A DNA stretch of 64,000 bases from Acidovorax sp. 69 (lineage in GTDB: Bacteria; Pseudomonadota; Gammaproteobacteria; Burkholderiales; Burkholderiaceae_C), in NCBI RefSeq assembly GCF_002797445.1, contig NZ_PGEP01000001.1:2108501-2172500 (forward strand), in the 5' to 3' direction. Of this stretch, positions 1 through 9,238 are shown piece after piece (position 1 is the stretch's first letter; every line of letters starts with the position of its first letter). The notes under the pieces were generated by a model. It did not search any database. It was given only the letters and a program-made list of their open reading frames with translations, and was not told where the DNA came from. Both the position numbers and the translations under genes were made by a program.

Positions 1-1331
1 TCGATCGAGGCCGAGTCCAGCGTGCTGGGGGGCCTGCTGCTGGACAACAATGCCTGGGATCGCGTGGGCGATCTGCTGGTGGAGAGCCACTTTTACCGAC
101 ACGAGCACCAGATGGTCTATTCGGCCATTGGTGCGCTGATCAACGGCAGCAAGCCGGCTGACGTCATCACGGTGTTCGAGCACCTTCAGAACCAGGGCAA
201 GGCACAGGAGATGGGGGGCTGGCCTACCTGAACAACCTGGCGCAGTACGTCCCCAGCGCGAGCAATATTCGCCGCTATGCAGAGATCGTGCGCGAGCGCG
301 CCATCCTGCGCAAACTGGTCACGGCCAGCGATGAAATCTCCACCAATGCGTTCAACCCGCAGGGCAAGACGGTCGAGCGGATCCTGGACGAGGCCGAAGC
401 CAAGATATTTGCCATTGGCGAAGAGGGCTCGCGCACCAAGCAGGGTTTTCAGTCGCTCGACACTCTGGTGATTGATCTGTTGGACCGGGTGCAGGAGATG
501 GCGGACAACCCGGTGGACGTGACCGGTGTTCCCACAGGCTTTGCCGACCTGGACCGCATGACGTCCGGCCTGCAGGCAGGCGACATGGTGGTGCTGGCGG
601 CGCGCCCGTCGATGGGCAAGACCTCGTTCGCGGTGAACATCGCCGAGCATGTGGCTCTCAATGAGGGCTTGCCGGTCGCCATCTTCTCGATGGAAATGGG
701 CGCCGCCCAGCTGGCGGTGCGTATCGTGGGCTCGATTGGCCGTGTGAACCAGGGTAACCTGCGCACCGGCAAGCTCACAGACGACGAGTGGCCCCGGCTG
801 ACAGAGGCTATCGAGAAGCTGCGCACCGTCTCGCTGCACATTGATGAAACCCCGGGCCTCACACCCGGCGAGTTGCGCGCCAATGCGCGGCGCCTGGCGC
901 GCCAGTGCGGCAAGCTGGGTTTGATCGTGGTCGATTACTTACAGCTGATGAGCGGATCGGGCTCGGCGGCCAGCTCGGACAATCGGGCGACCGAACTGGG
1001 TGAAATCTCCCGGGGCTTGAAGATGCTGGCCAAGGAGCTGCAGTGCCCGGTGATTGCGCTGTCTCAGCTCAACCGATCGGTGGAGCAGCGCACCGACAAG
1101 CGCCCCATGATGTCCGACCTGCGCGAATCCGGCGCTATCGAGCAGGATGCCGACATCATCATGTTCATCTACCGTGACGACTACTACAACAAGGACTCCA
1201 AGGAGCCCAATGTTGCCGAGGTCATCATTGGCAAGCAGCGTAACGGGCCGACTGGCACGATCAAGCTGTTCTTCCAGAAGAACCAGACACGCTTCGAGAA
1301 TCTGGCGATGGGCTCGGGCGACGATTTCTAA
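1..1331 (+). CDS. dnaB: Replicative DNA helicase DnaB (5' truncated, one-base frameshift)
   Basis: DnaB is the hexameric helicase that unwinds DNA at the replication fork. The window opens inside the N-terminal domain, in frame 1 (S-I-E-A-E-S-S-V-L-G-G). The RecA-like C-terminal domain follows, with Walker A in ARPSMGKTSFA, the Walker B region LIVVDYLQLM and the terminal arginine-finger region FIYRDDYYN. The frame breaks at a run of six G at 213-218: reading stops at 229-231, whereas a seventh G would give M-G-G-L-A-Y-L-N-N and rejoin the long downstream frame that runs to 1331. The gene is essential and both halves are well conserved, so a missing G in the read is the likeliest cause, but a real mutation cannot be excluded from sequence alone. 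The start lies outside the window. Confidence 0.95.
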
Positions 1332-1336
1332 TGAAA

Positions 1337-1375
1337 ATAGCTACTAGCGCTTATCGAATAAGCGCTAGTAGCTAT
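1337..1375. repeat. Perfect 18-bp palindrome after dnaB; best copy of a dispersed repeat family
   Basis: The arms ATAGCTACTAGCGCTTAT and its exact reverse complement flank a 3-nt loop (CGA), beginning 5 bases after the dnaB stop. An AT-rich tail with TTATAGCAATT follows. The hairpin could terminate dnaB transcription, but related palindromes recur at several other gaps here with the same TAGCGCTT/AAGCGCTA core and flanking AGCTAT, so I treat it first as a repeat element. Confidence 0.8.
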
Positions 1376-1447
1376 TAAATTTATAGCAATTGTATGAAGG
1401 CGTTGTCCGGCGTCTGTGTCTTCGCTGTCACCGTGTGCTGACCGTTG

Positions 1448-1837
1448 TTATGACTGCTTCAGCACCCACACCAGCAAGCCCACGCATCCCGCAGTCAGAA
1501 CGCCTGCGATGACCGTGAGCCGTTGGTGGCTTTTGCGCAGCAGTTCTACCTCCTGCACGACCTGGGCATTCTGTTCAGCCAGGGACTGGATCAGCACGGC
1601 CGACTCCTGTTGCTCCTGTTCAAGCCGTGCGACACGGTCACGCAAATGCCGCAGTTGCACGGCGATGGGAGTGGCGGATTCGCCGCCGGGCCCGTCCAGT
1701 GCACTTGCCTCCGCTTCTGCGTTGCCTTTTTGGGTGGTGCCCAACAGCTTCTTGGCTGCCTGCAGGATCTGGGGCGTCGCCTCGATGACGTCGCCCCAGG
1801 GCACCAGTTTTAGCGCAGCGACCCAGCCTGCAGCCAA
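1448..1837 (-). CDS. Conserved hypothetical protein with coiled coil and C-terminal membrane anchor
   Basis: The product is about 129 residues and I do not recognise a named family. The N-terminal part (ELAAGWVAALKLVPWGDVIEA) is followed by a Gln/Glu/Leu-rich stretch with heptad character (LRHLRDRVARLEQEQQES). The C-terminal segment LTVIAGVLTAGCVGLLVWVL is long enough to span the membrane and ends in KQS, so a tail-anchored coiled-coil protein is likely. I chose the TTG start at 1837 because GAGGTG lies about 8 nt upstream and the phoH stop is only two bases away, which suggests translational coupling. An ATG-initiated reading from 1939 would run through the end of phoH and is unlikely. Confidence 0.65.
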   Translation of the reverse strand: MAAGWVAALKLVPWGDVIEATPQILQAAKKLLGTTQKGNAEAEASALDGPGGESATPIAVQLRHLRDRVARLEQEQQESAVLIQSLAEQNAQVVQEVELLRKSHQRLTVIAGVLTAGCVGLLVWVLKQS

Positions 1838-1838
1838 C

Positions 1839-3593
1839 TCAGAGCACCTCGCTGGCGAAATCTGCCAGGCGTGAACGTTCGCCCCGCGCCAGCGTGATGT
1901 GCCCGCTGTGTGGCCAGCCCTTGAAACGATCCACCGCATAGGTCAGGCCCGATGAGCCTTCGGTGAGATACGGTGTGTCGATCTGCGCCAAGTTGCCCAT
2001 GCAGATGATCTTGGTGCCAGGGCCCGCCCGGGTGATCAGTGTTTTCATCTGCTTGGGCGTCAGGTTCTGCGCCTCGTCGATGATGACGTACTTGTTCAGG
2101 AAAGTGCGGCCGCGCATGAAGTTCATGCTCTTGATCTTGATGCGGCTGCGGATGAGTTCGTTGGTGGCCGCACGGCCCCATTCGCCTGCGTTGCCGCCAT
2201 CGCCCTTGGCCAGGAACTCCAGGTTGTCGTCCAGCGCGCCCATCCAGGGGCCCATCTTCTCTTCTTCGGTGCCGGGCAGGAAGCCGATGTCCTCGCCCAC
2301 GCTCACGGTGGCGCGGGTCATGATGATCTCGGTATAGCGGCGATCGTCCAGTACCTGGGTCAGGCCTGCAGCCAGGGCCAGCAGGGTCTTGCCGGTGCCG
2401 GCTGTGCCAGTCAGGGTTACAAAGTCAATCTCGGGGTCCATGAGCAGGTTCATGGCGTAGTTCTGCTCACGGTTGCGTGTGCTCACGCCCCACACCGCAT
2501 TCTTGGCCGAACCGTAGTCCTTGAGTGTTTGCAGTACCGCCGTCTTTTCGCGGATCTCGCTCACGCGCGCAAATAGGCTGGGCTCGCCGGGGGCTTCGAA
2601 GTACACGAACTGATTGATCATCAGCTGCGGCACGATGGGGCCGCCGATGCGGTAGTAAGTGTGGGCACCGCTTTGCCAGCTTTCCACATTTTTGCCACTC
2701 TTGGCCCAGAAGTCGGGCGGTAGTGCCAGCACACCGGCGTACAGCAGGTCGCCGTCTTCCAGTGTTTTGTCGTTTTGGTAGTCCTCGGCGTTCAGGCCCA
2801 GGGCGCGCGCCTTGACGCGCATGTTGATGTCCTTGGACACCAGCACCACCTCGCGCGGCGCGTGCAGCTTGCGCAGTGCTTCGACCACGCCCAGGATCTG
2901 GTTGTCGGCCTTGCCCTGGGGAAGGCTGGTGGGCAGGCTGTAATCGAGCGGGACTGTCTGGAAGAACAGATGGCCGCCCGCTGCCCGCTGGCCGGTGGAG
3001 TCGAGCTTGAGGCCGTGGGCAATGTCGGCGCCTTGCACGCCAGCCAGTGCATCCAGGGTGCGACTGGTCTGGCGGCCATTGCGGGCCACTTCGGTCATGC
3101 CCTTCTTGTGACCGTCCAGCTCTTCCAGCACGATCATCGGCAGGAAGATGTCGTGCTCTTCAAAACGGAACAGGCTGGTGGGGTCGTGCAACAACACGTT
3201 GGTGTCCAGCACAAAAAGTTTGGTGGGGCCTTGCGAGGCAGACTTTCTGCTGCGTGCGGTGGATGGCGCAGGCGTTGCCATATTCACTGCCGGTGGCGCA
3301 ATGCCTGTCGTGCGCGTCTTGCGGGGGCTGGTCGTACGGGCGGCTGGTGGAGTGGCTGGTTCTGGCGCGCGGGTGCGGGTCTCGACCTGCATGAGGGGTG
3401 TTGAATTTGCAGAGATCGCCGTCGATGCCACGCTGTCTGCTTTGCGTCCTGAGCGCGCAGGAGATGCGGTTTTTGCGGGTGCAGCGACGGGCTCGTTGGC
3501 GGAGGCTTGTGACACCCGTGGACGGGCGGTCACTTCAAAGGCTTCTGGCGCGAGGAGTGCAGCGCGCCGGCTGGGTGCGGGGGGCAGGGGCAT
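1839..3593 (-). CDS. phoH: PIN-PhoH fusion ATPase (PhoH2/YlaK type)
   Basis: The product has 584 residues. Residues 1-120 form an Ala/Pro/Arg-rich, probably disordered extension. A PIN nuclease domain follows at about 123-260 (KLFVLDTNVLLHDPTSLF with the first acidic residue, then VLEELDGHKKG and VSKDINMRVKA). The PhoH ATPase domain covers about 370-584, with Walker A in TGTAGTGKTLLA and Walker B in KYVIIDEAQNLTP. Fusions of this kind have been studied as RNA-acting ATPase/ribonuclease proteins, but the substrate here is inferred only. The start at 3593 lacks a strong Shine-Dalgarno sequence, and the low-complexity N-terminus makes its exact position uncertain. A short membrane-anchored coiled-coil gene follows immediately downstream. 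Confidence 0.9.
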   Translation of the reverse strand: MPLPPAPSRRAALLAPEAFEVTARPRVSQASANEPVAAPAKTASPARSGRKADSVASTAISANSTPLMQVETRTRAPEPATPPAARTTSPRKTRTTGIAPPAVNMATPAPSTARSRKSASQGPTKLFVLDTNVLLHDPTSLFRFEEHDIFLPMIVLEELDGHKKGMTEVARNGRQTSRTLDALAGVQGADIAHGLKLDSTGQRAAGGHLFFQTVPLDYSLPTSLPQGKADNQILGVVEALRKLHAPREVVLVSKDINMRVKARALGLNAEDYQNDKTLEDGDLLYAGVLALPPDFWAKSGKNVESWQSGAHTYYRIGGPIVPQLMINQFVYFEAPGEPSLFARVSEIREKTAVLQTLKDYGSAKNAVWGVSTRNREQNYAMNLLMDPEIDFVTLTGTAGTGKTLLALAAGLTQVLDDRRYTEIIMTRATVSVGEDIGFLPGTEEEKMGPWMGALDDNLEFLAKGDGGNAGEWGRAATNELIRSRIKIKSMNFMRGRTFLNKYVIIDEAQNLTPKQMKTLITRAGPGTKIICMGNLAQIDTPYLTEGSSGLTYAVDRFKGWPHSGHITLARGERSRLADFASEVL

Positions 3594-3640
3594 GGTGGCG
3601 GGGCCTCGGTCGGTAAAAAAATCGGGGGGTCAGAAAGCAA

Positions 3641-3668
3641 AAAGCCGCCTGGAGGCCAAGGCGGCTTT
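3641..3668 (-). terminator. Rho-independent terminator downstream of bcp
   Basis: A 10-bp stem (AAAGCCGCCT / AGGCGGCTTT) with an 8-nt loop is followed on the minus strand by TTGCTTTC. It lies between bcp (stop at 3782) and phoH (start at 3593), so it should separate the two transcripts. Confidence 0.7.
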
Positions 3669-3781
3669 TGGAAAGGGGGCAAGTGTTGCGATAACCAGGG
3701 GCATAAATCCATTATGCCTACTCCGGATGTCTTGCCTGGGCAAAACAAGCGGGGTGTCGCGCCGATGCCCCAGTGCTTGGA

Positions 3782-4267
3782 TCAGGCGGCTTTTTTCAGG
3801 GCCTTGATGGACTTGACGGTCTTGAGGACTTCGTCCACGTGACCGGGCACCTTGAGTCCACGCCATTCTTGCACCAGCAGACCGTCGGGCCCGACCAGGA
3901 AGGTGCTGCGCTCAATGCCTTTGACCTTCTTGCCGTACATGATCTTGTTCTTGACCACGCCGAACATATGGCACATTTTTTCTTCGGTGTCGGCGATCAG
4001 CTCAAACGGCAGTTCCAGCTTTTCCTTGAAATCGTCGTGCGACTTCATGTTGTCGCGCGAGACGCCGAACACAGCAGCGCCAGCCTTCACGAAGTCCTTG
4101 TACTTGTCGCGAAACTGCATGGCCTCCGTGGTGCAGCCAGGCGTGTTGTCCTTGGGGTAGAAGTACAGAACCATGACCTGGCCGAGGTGGGAGGTGTTGG
4201 AGACCTTGATTCCACCAGTCGCGTTGGCTTCAAATTCAGGGAGGGGTTTGTTGACAACGATCGCCAT
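3782..4267 (-). CDS. bcp: Thioredoxin-dependent thiol peroxidase (Bcp/PrxQ)
   Basis: The 161-residue protein reduces hydrogen and organic peroxides in the cytoplasm using thioredoxin. The peroxidatic cysteine is C45 in NTPGCTTEA. Position +5 from it carries Met rather than the second Cys seen in E. coli Bcp. The only other cysteine is C99 (EEKMCHMFGV), so any resolving disulfide must use C99 or a 1-Cys mechanism. Length and the ERSTFLVGPDG strand are standard for the family. The gene is monocistronic, followed by the hairpin at 3641-3668, and is divergent from nothing close by. Confidence 0.93.
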   Translation of the reverse strand: MAIVVNKPLPEFEANATGGIKVSNTSHLGQVMVLYFYPKDNTPGCTTEAMQFRDKYKDFVKAGAAVFGVSRDNMKSHDDFKEKLELPFELIADTEEKMCHMFGVVKNKIMYGKKVKGIERSTFLVGPDGLLVQEWRGLKVPGHVDEVLKTVKSIKALKKAA

Positions 4268-4493
4268 ATCACTTCAATCTCTCAGGATGTAGTCGTTGGT
4301 AAGCCGGGGGAGTGGGTGTGTTATTGCTCTTGATAGTGCCCCCGACCGCAACCGGTGATTTTACCCTGAAATCGGTTCCCGGCCAAATGTAAGACAGTGT
4401 GTCTTGCTTGGGTTTGAGCGCTTCGGCAAGGCCGTGCATAGGTGCCAGTGCTTTCGCAAACCGCCACGAACCCCGGCGGCCGCAGAAGGGGCC

Positions 4494-4865
4494 TCAGACT
4501 TCCAGAATCAGGGCGGCGACCACATTCCGTCCTTCGCTGGCGAGGATGTTGTAGGTGCGGCAGGCCGCTGGGGTATCCATGGTTTCCAGCCCCAGCCTGC
4601 GGGCAATGAGAGGGGCCAGCCAGGCGGGAGGAGGGAAGCGGTTGCGTGTACCACTGCCGAAAATGACGAGTTCCGTCTCCAGTTCCGCCAACTGCGCAAA
4701 GTGCTCTGGGGTCAGGTCCTCAAAGCGGGTGCAGGCCCATGCTTGGCGCAGTCCTGCAGAGCCAATGATGACGCTGTGGGTGATCTTCTCCGCATCAATG
4801 CCGATCCAGCCGGGGCCATAGCCGCTGATGGTTTGTGCGCTTGATCGGTCGGGCTGGAATTTCAT
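4494..4865 (-). CDS. Mth938-like domain protein (DUF498)
   Basis: The 123-residue protein belongs to the small Mth938/DUF498 family, whose bacterial members have no firmly assigned role; the mitochondrial relative NDUFAF3 assists complex I assembly. Family hallmarks are SGYGPGWIGI near the N-terminus, ELVIFGSGTRNRFP in the centre and DTPAACRTYNILASEGRNVVAALI at the end. I chose the ATG at 4865 (MKFQPDR) over an in-frame start at 4910, because the 4865 form has the family's usual length and the extra 15 residues look non-conserved. The gene is divergent from alaA across about 150 bp. Confidence 0.8.
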   Translation of the reverse strand: MKFQPDRSSAQTISGYGPGWIGIDAEKITHSVIIGSAGLRQAWACTRFEDLTPEHFAQLAELETELVIFGSGTRNRFPPPAWLAPLIARRLGLETMDTPAACRTYNILASEGRNVVAALILEV

Positions 4866-5018
4866 GGGTGTTGGCGTGGATGGCAGAACGCGCTGCGCGG
4901 GCACTGCCATGAGGCGCGGCGCCGGGGGATTGCTTTGGTTCTGTGGTCAAATTATAGGTTTCGCCAAGATGCCAGCCGCTCTGGTTGACACCTGACCCCA
5001 CTGCACCACCGTCAGCGC

Positions 5019-6254
5019 ATGAAAACCGTCCAAAAATCCGCCAAGCTCGCCAACGTCTGCTACGACATCCGGGGGCCCATCATGGACGCGGCCAAGCAGA
5101 TGGAGGAGGACGGCCACAAGATCATCAAGCTCAACATCGGCAATCTGGCGGTGTTCGGATTTGACGCCCCCGAAGAAATCCAGCAGGACATGATCCGCAA
5201 TCTGCCCAACTCGGCCGGTTACTCGGACAGCAAGGGTATTTTTGCCGCGCGCAAAGCGGTGATGCATGAGACCCAGAAGCAGGGCATCAAGGGCGTCACG
5301 CTGGACGACATTTATCTGGGCAACGGTGCCAGCGAGCTGATCGTGATGGCCACGAATGCGCTGCTGGACACGGGCGACGAACTGCTGCTGCCCTCGCCGG
5401 ACTATCCGCTGTGGACGGCTGCTGCAAGCCTGTCGGGGGGGACTCCGGTGCACTACCTGTGCGATGAGGCCAATGGCTGGATGCCGGACCTGGATGACAT
5501 TCGCGCCAAGATCACTCCCAGCACCAAGGGCATCGTCGTCATCAACCCCAACAACCCCACAGGGGCGCTGTATTCGGACGAATTGCTCAAGGGCATTGTC
5601 GAGATCGCGCGGGCGCATGGCCTGGTGATCTTTGCCGATGAGGTGTACGACAAGGTGTTGTATGACGGCGTCCGGCACACGGCCATTGGCTCGCTGAGCG
5701 AGGATGTGCTCACTCTTACCTTCAACTCGTTGTCCAAGAGCTACCGCTCGTGCGGCTACCGCGCGGGCTGGCTGGTGGTGTCGGGTGACAAGAAGCCCGC
5801 CAAGGACTACATCGAGGGCCTGAACATGCTCTCGAACATGCGTCTGTGCGCCAACGTGCCTGGCCAATGGGCGATTCAGACGGCACTGGGGGGGCACCAG
5901 AGCATCAATGAACTGGTGTGTGAAGGCGGGCGTCTGCGCAAGCAGCGTGATCTGGCCTATGAACTCATCACGGCCATCCCCGGTGTGACCTGTGTGAAAC
6001 CGCGTGCGGCGCTTTATATGTTTCCGCGCCTGGACCCTGCCATCTATCCCATCAAGGACGATCAGCAGTTCTTCCTGGAGCTGCTCCAGGAAACCAAGGT
6101 CATGCTGGTCCAAGGCACGGGCTTCAACTGGGCTGCACCCGATCATTTCCGCATCGTGTTTCTGCCCCACGAGGATGATTTGCGCGACGCCATTGGCCGT
6201 GTGGCCCGGTTCCTGGAGCAGTACCGCAAGCGCATGCAGACGGCCACGGCCTGA
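5019..6254 (+). CDS. alaA: Alanine-synthesising PLP aminotransferase (AlaA/YfbQ family)
   Basis: The 411-residue protein matches E. coli AlaA closely over its whole length: the N-terminal ANVCYDIRGP, LNIGN, GNGASELIV, LPSPDYPLWTA, NPNNPTGALYS and FADEVYDK. The PLP-binding lysine is K240 in FNSLSKSYRSCG. AlaA transfers an amino group from glutamate to pyruvate to make alanine. It is the first gene of a co-oriented run alaA-hom-thrC, separated from hom by about 95 bp that contain a copy of the dispersed palindromic repeat, so co-transcription is possible but not assured. Confidence 0.93.
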   Translation: MKTVQKSAKLANVCYDIRGPIMDAAKQMEEDGHKIIKLNIGNLAVFGFDAPEEIQQDMIRNLPNSAGYSDSKGIFAARKAVMHETQKQGIKGVTLDDIYLGNGASELIVMATNALLDTGDELLLPSPDYPLWTAAASLSGGTPVHYLCDEANGWMPDLDDIRAKITPSTKGIVVINPNNPTGALYSDELLKGIVEIARAHGLVIFADEVYDKVLYDGVRHTAIGSLSEDVLTLTFNSLSKSYRSCGYRAGWLVVSGDKKPAKDYIEGLNMLSNMRLCANVPGQWAIQTALGGHQSINELVCEGGRLRKQRDLAYELITAIPGVTCVKPRAALYMFPRLDPAIYPIKDDQQFFLELLQETKVMLVQGTGFNWAAPDHFRIVFLPHEDDLRDAIGRVARFLEQYRKRMQTATA

Positions 6255-6290
6255 TCAGTGTGTTGCCCTGTTGTTTGATTGCTCTTTTTT

Positions 6291-6325
6291 TATAGCTGCT
6301 AGCGCTTTATAAATAAGCGCTAGAG
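6291..6325. repeat. Dispersed palindromic repeat copy between alaA and hom
   Basis: The segment reads TATAGCTG then CTAGCGCTT, a 7-nt AT spacer, and AAGCGCTAG. The inner 9-bp arms are a perfect inverted repeat and the left flank matches the copy after dnaB. The right outer arm has decayed. It could also act as an intergenic terminator or attenuator ahead of hom. Confidence 0.75.
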
Positions 6326-6349
6326 CCCATTTTGACTGGTATAAATCCC

Positions 6350-7684
6350 ATGAAACCCATCCAAGTAGGCCTTCTGGGCATTGGCACTGTCGGTAGCGGC
6401 GTGTTCAACGTGTTGCAACGCAACCAGGACGAAATCAGCCGCCGCGCGGGCTGTGGCATCGAGATCACCATGGTGGCCGATCTGGATGTAGAGCGCGCCA
6501 AGAACGTGGTGGGCCCCAACGTGCAGGTGGTGAATGACGCCCGGGCCATCATCGCCAACCCCGACATCGACATCGTCATTGAGCTGATCGGCGGCTATGG
6601 CGTCGCCAAGGCGCTGGTGCTCGAAGCCATCGCGGCCGGCAAGCATGTGGTCACCGCCAACAAGGCGCTGCTGGCCGTGCACGGCACCGAGATCTTCGCC
6701 GCCGCATCGGCCAAGGGCGTGATGGTGGCCTTCGAGGCCGCCGTGGCCGGTGGCATCCCCATCATCAAGGCACTGCGCGAAGGCCTCACCGCCAACCGCA
6801 TCCAGTGGATTGCCGGCATCATCAATGGCACCACCAACTTCATCCTGTCTGAGATGCGCAGCAAAGGGCTGGACTTTGATGTGGTGCTCAAGGAAGCGCA
6901 GCGCCTGGGCTACGCCGAGGCCGATCCCACCTTCGACATCGAAGGCGTGGACGCAGCCCACAAGGTCACGCTGATGAGCGCGATTGCGTTCGGTATTCCC
7001 GTGCAATTTGACAAGGCCTATGTGGAAGGCATCACCAAGCTGGGCGCTGCCGACATCAAATACGCCGAACAACTGGGCTACCGCATCAAGCTCTTGGGTA
7101 TCACCAAGCGCGCGGACAAGGGCATCGAGCTGCGTGTGCACCCGAGCCTCGTGCCCACCAAGCGCCTGATTGCCAACGTCGAGGGCGCCATGAACGCCGT
7201 GGTGGTGCAGGGTGATGCCGTAGGCACCACGCTGTACTACGGCAAGGGCGCGGGCAGTGAGCCCACCGCCAGTGCCGTGATTGCCGACCTGGTGGACATC
7301 GCCCGCCTGCACACGGCCGACCCCGAGCACCGCGTGCCGCACCTGGCTTTCCAGGCCAACACGCTGACCGATGCCATGGGCACGCTGCCGCTGCTGCCCA
7401 TGAGCGAAGTGGTCACCAGCTACTACCTGCGCCTTCGTGTGGCCGACCAGGCGGGCGTGCTCGCCAAGGTCACCGGCCTGCTGGCCGAGGCGGGCGTGAG
7501 CATCGATGCCGTGCTGCAGCGCGAGGCGGACGAGGTAGGAGGCGAGGGCTCTACCCAGACCGATCTCATCATCCTGACCCACGACACCCGCGAAGGCACC
7601 ATGGACGCCGTGATCGCCCAGATGCAGGCGCTGCCTACCGTGCTGGCGCCCATCACGCGCATCCGCAAAGAGGAGCTGAACTGA
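6350..7684 (+). CDS. hom: Homoserine dehydrogenase
   Basis: The 444-residue enzyme reduces aspartate semialdehyde to homoserine in the threonine/methionine branch. The N-terminus carries the dinucleotide motif GLLGIGTVGSGV. The catalytic region holds TANKALLA, FEAAVAGGIPII and IINGTTNFIL. A C-terminal ACT domain (YYLRLRVADQAGVLAKVTGL) suggests threonine feedback control. I chose the ATG at 6350; an in-frame TTG at 6332 lies inside the repeat element and would add six residues. The stop codon TGA overlaps the thrC ATG (TGATG), so the two genes are translationally coupled. Confidence 0.96.
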   Translation: MKPIQVGLLGIGTVGSGVFNVLQRNQDEISRRAGCGIEITMVADLDVERAKNVVGPNVQVVNDARAIIANPDIDIVIELIGGYGVAKALVLEAIAAGKHVVTANKALLAVHGTEIFAAASAKGVMVAFEAAVAGGIPIIKALREGLTANRIQWIAGIINGTTNFILSEMRSKGLDFDVVLKEAQRLGYAEADPTFDIEGVDAAHKVTLMSAIAFGIPVQFDKAYVEGITKLGAADIKYAEQLGYRIKLLGITKRADKGIELRVHPSLVPTKRLIANVEGAMNAVVVQGDAVGTTLYYGKGAGSEPTASAVIADLVDIARLHTADPEHRVPHLAFQANTLTDAMGTLPLLPMSEVVTSYYLRLRVADQAGVLAKVTGLLAEAGVSIDAVLQREADEVGGEGSTQTDLIILTHDTREGTMDAVIAQMQALPTVLAPITRIRKEELN

Positions 7685-9129
7685 TGCTGTACGTCTCCAC
7701 CCGCGGCCATGCAGACCGCAAACAGTTTTGCGACATCCTGCTCGAAGGCCTGGCCCCCGATGGTGGCCTCTACATGCCCGAGCACTACCCGAAGGTCAAC
7801 CGCGCCATGCTCACGCGCCTGCGCAAGGCCTACCACGAGCAGGGGTACGCCGAGCTGGCGTTCCAAATCCTGTCGCTGTACATCGACGACATCCCGGCCG
7901 CCGATCTGAAGGCGATCTGTGCCAAGACCTACACCGCCGAAGTCTTCGGCACGGGCGAGATCGTGCCCTTGCGTCATCTTGAAGACGGCCTGTGGCTCGA
8001 AGCCCTGTCCAACGGCCCCACGCTGGCCTTCAAGGACATGGCCATGCAGCTGCTGGGCAACCTGTTCGAGTACGAACTGAACCGCCGTGGCGAAGAACTC
8101 AACATCCTGGGTGCCACCAGCGGCGACACCGGCAGCGCTGCCGAATACGCCATGCGCGGCAAAGAGGGCGTGCGCGTTTTCATGACCAGCCCGCACGGCC
8201 GCATGAGCGCCTTCCAACAGGCCCAGATGTTCAGCCTGCAGGACGAGAACATCCACAACATCGCCATCGAAGGCGTGTTTGATGACTGCCAGGACATCGT
8301 CAAGGCCGTGAGCAACGACCTCGATTTCAAGCGCAAGTACAAGATCGGCACCGTCAACTCCATCAACTGGGCGCGCCTGCTGGCGCAGGTGGTGTACTAC
8401 TTTGCGGGCTACATCCAGGCCACCGAGAGCAACGACCAGAAGGTCAGCTTCACCGTGCCCAGCGGCAACTTCGGCAATGTCTGCGCGGGCCATGTGGCGC
8501 GCCAGATGGGCCTGCCGATTGCCAAGCTGGTGGTGGCCACCAACGAGAACGACGTGCTCGATGAGTTCTTTCGCACCGGTGCCTACCGCGTGCGTGCTGC
8601 TGCGGACACGCATGAGACATCGAGCCCCTCGATGGACATCAGCAAGGCCAGCAATTTCGAGCGTTTCGTTTTTGACCTGCTGGGCCGCAACGGCCAGCGC
8701 ACCAAGGCCTTGTTCAGCGCCGCGCTGCAAACCTATGGCCGGTTCGATCTGAGCGCCGACCCCCTGTTTGCCGACGCCGCCAAGAAATACGGCTTTGAAA
8801 GCGGCAAGAGCACCCACGCAGACCGCCTGGCCACCATCAAGGACAACTTTGAGCGCCATGGCGTCACCATCGACACCCACACCGCCGATGGCGTGAAGGT
8901 GGCCCGTGAGCACCACCAGGATGCCAAGGTGCCCATGATCGTGCTGGAGACGGCGCTGCCCATCAAGTTTGCCGAGACCATCGTTGAAGCCCTGGGCCAC
9001 GCGCCCGAGCGCCCAGAGAAGTTTGTGGGCATCGAAGACCTGCCCAAGCGTGTGCAGGTCATGCCCGCCGACGTGGAGCTGGTCAAGGCTTACATCGAGC
9101 GTCATTGCGCGCCTGCCGTGTTGGGCTAG
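7684..9129 (+). CDS. thrC: Threonine synthase
   Basis: The 481-residue PLP enzyme converts O-phosphohomoserine to threonine. It opens with the family-typical MLYVSTRG and carries the PLP lysine K117 in GPTLAFKDMAMQLLG, the GATSGDTGSAAEYAM loop and the phosphate-binding SGNFGNVCAGH. It is the longer type of threonine synthase usual in proteobacteria. The ATG overlaps the hom stop by one base. A homoserine kinase gene is not in this window and must be elsewhere. Confidence 0.96.
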   Translation: MLYVSTRGHADRKQFCDILLEGLAPDGGLYMPEHYPKVNRAMLTRLRKAYHEQGYAELAFQILSLYIDDIPAADLKAICAKTYTAEVFGTGEIVPLRHLEDGLWLEALSNGPTLAFKDMAMQLLGNLFEYELNRRGEELNILGATSGDTGSAAEYAMRGKEGVRVFMTSPHGRMSAFQQAQMFSLQDENIHNIAIEGVFDDCQDIVKAVSNDLDFKRKYKIGTVNSINWARLLAQVVYYFAGYIQATESNDQKVSFTVPSGNFGNVCAGHVARQMGLPIAKLVVATNENDVLDEFFRTGAYRVRAAADTHETSSPSMDISKASNFERFVFDLLGRNGQRTKALFSAALQTYGRFDLSADPLFADAAKKYGFESGKSTHADRLATIKDNFERHGVTIDTHTADGVKVAREHHQDAKVPMIVLETALPIKFAETIVEALGHAPERPEKFVGIEDLPKRVQVMPADVELVKAYIERHCAPAVLG

Positions 9130-9179
9130 GGCCTGCTTTGGATGTGGTGCGGCTGGGTTTTGAGGTCAAAGATGCCCCT

Positions 9180-9222
9180 GGCGCTTTTCTGTTAAGCGGT
9201 AGCAGCTATAAATAGCATAGCT
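9180..9222. repeat. Degenerate dispersed-repeat copy between thrC and mobB
   Basis: The segment GGCGCTTTTCTGTTAAGCGG is followed by TAGCAGCTATAAATAGCATAGC. It retains the GCGCTT/AAGCG core, the AGCAGCTAT right arm and the trailing TAGCAT(A)GC of the family, with mismatches in the stem. It ends about 10 bp before the mobB Shine-Dalgarno sequence. Confidence 0.6.
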
Positions 9223-9238
9223 AACCAAGGAGCAATGG

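Noticed and set aside
4947..6170. Long open frame antisense to alaA
   Set aside because: Composition is that of a reverse-strand shadow and it matches no family, while alaA is conserved along its length.
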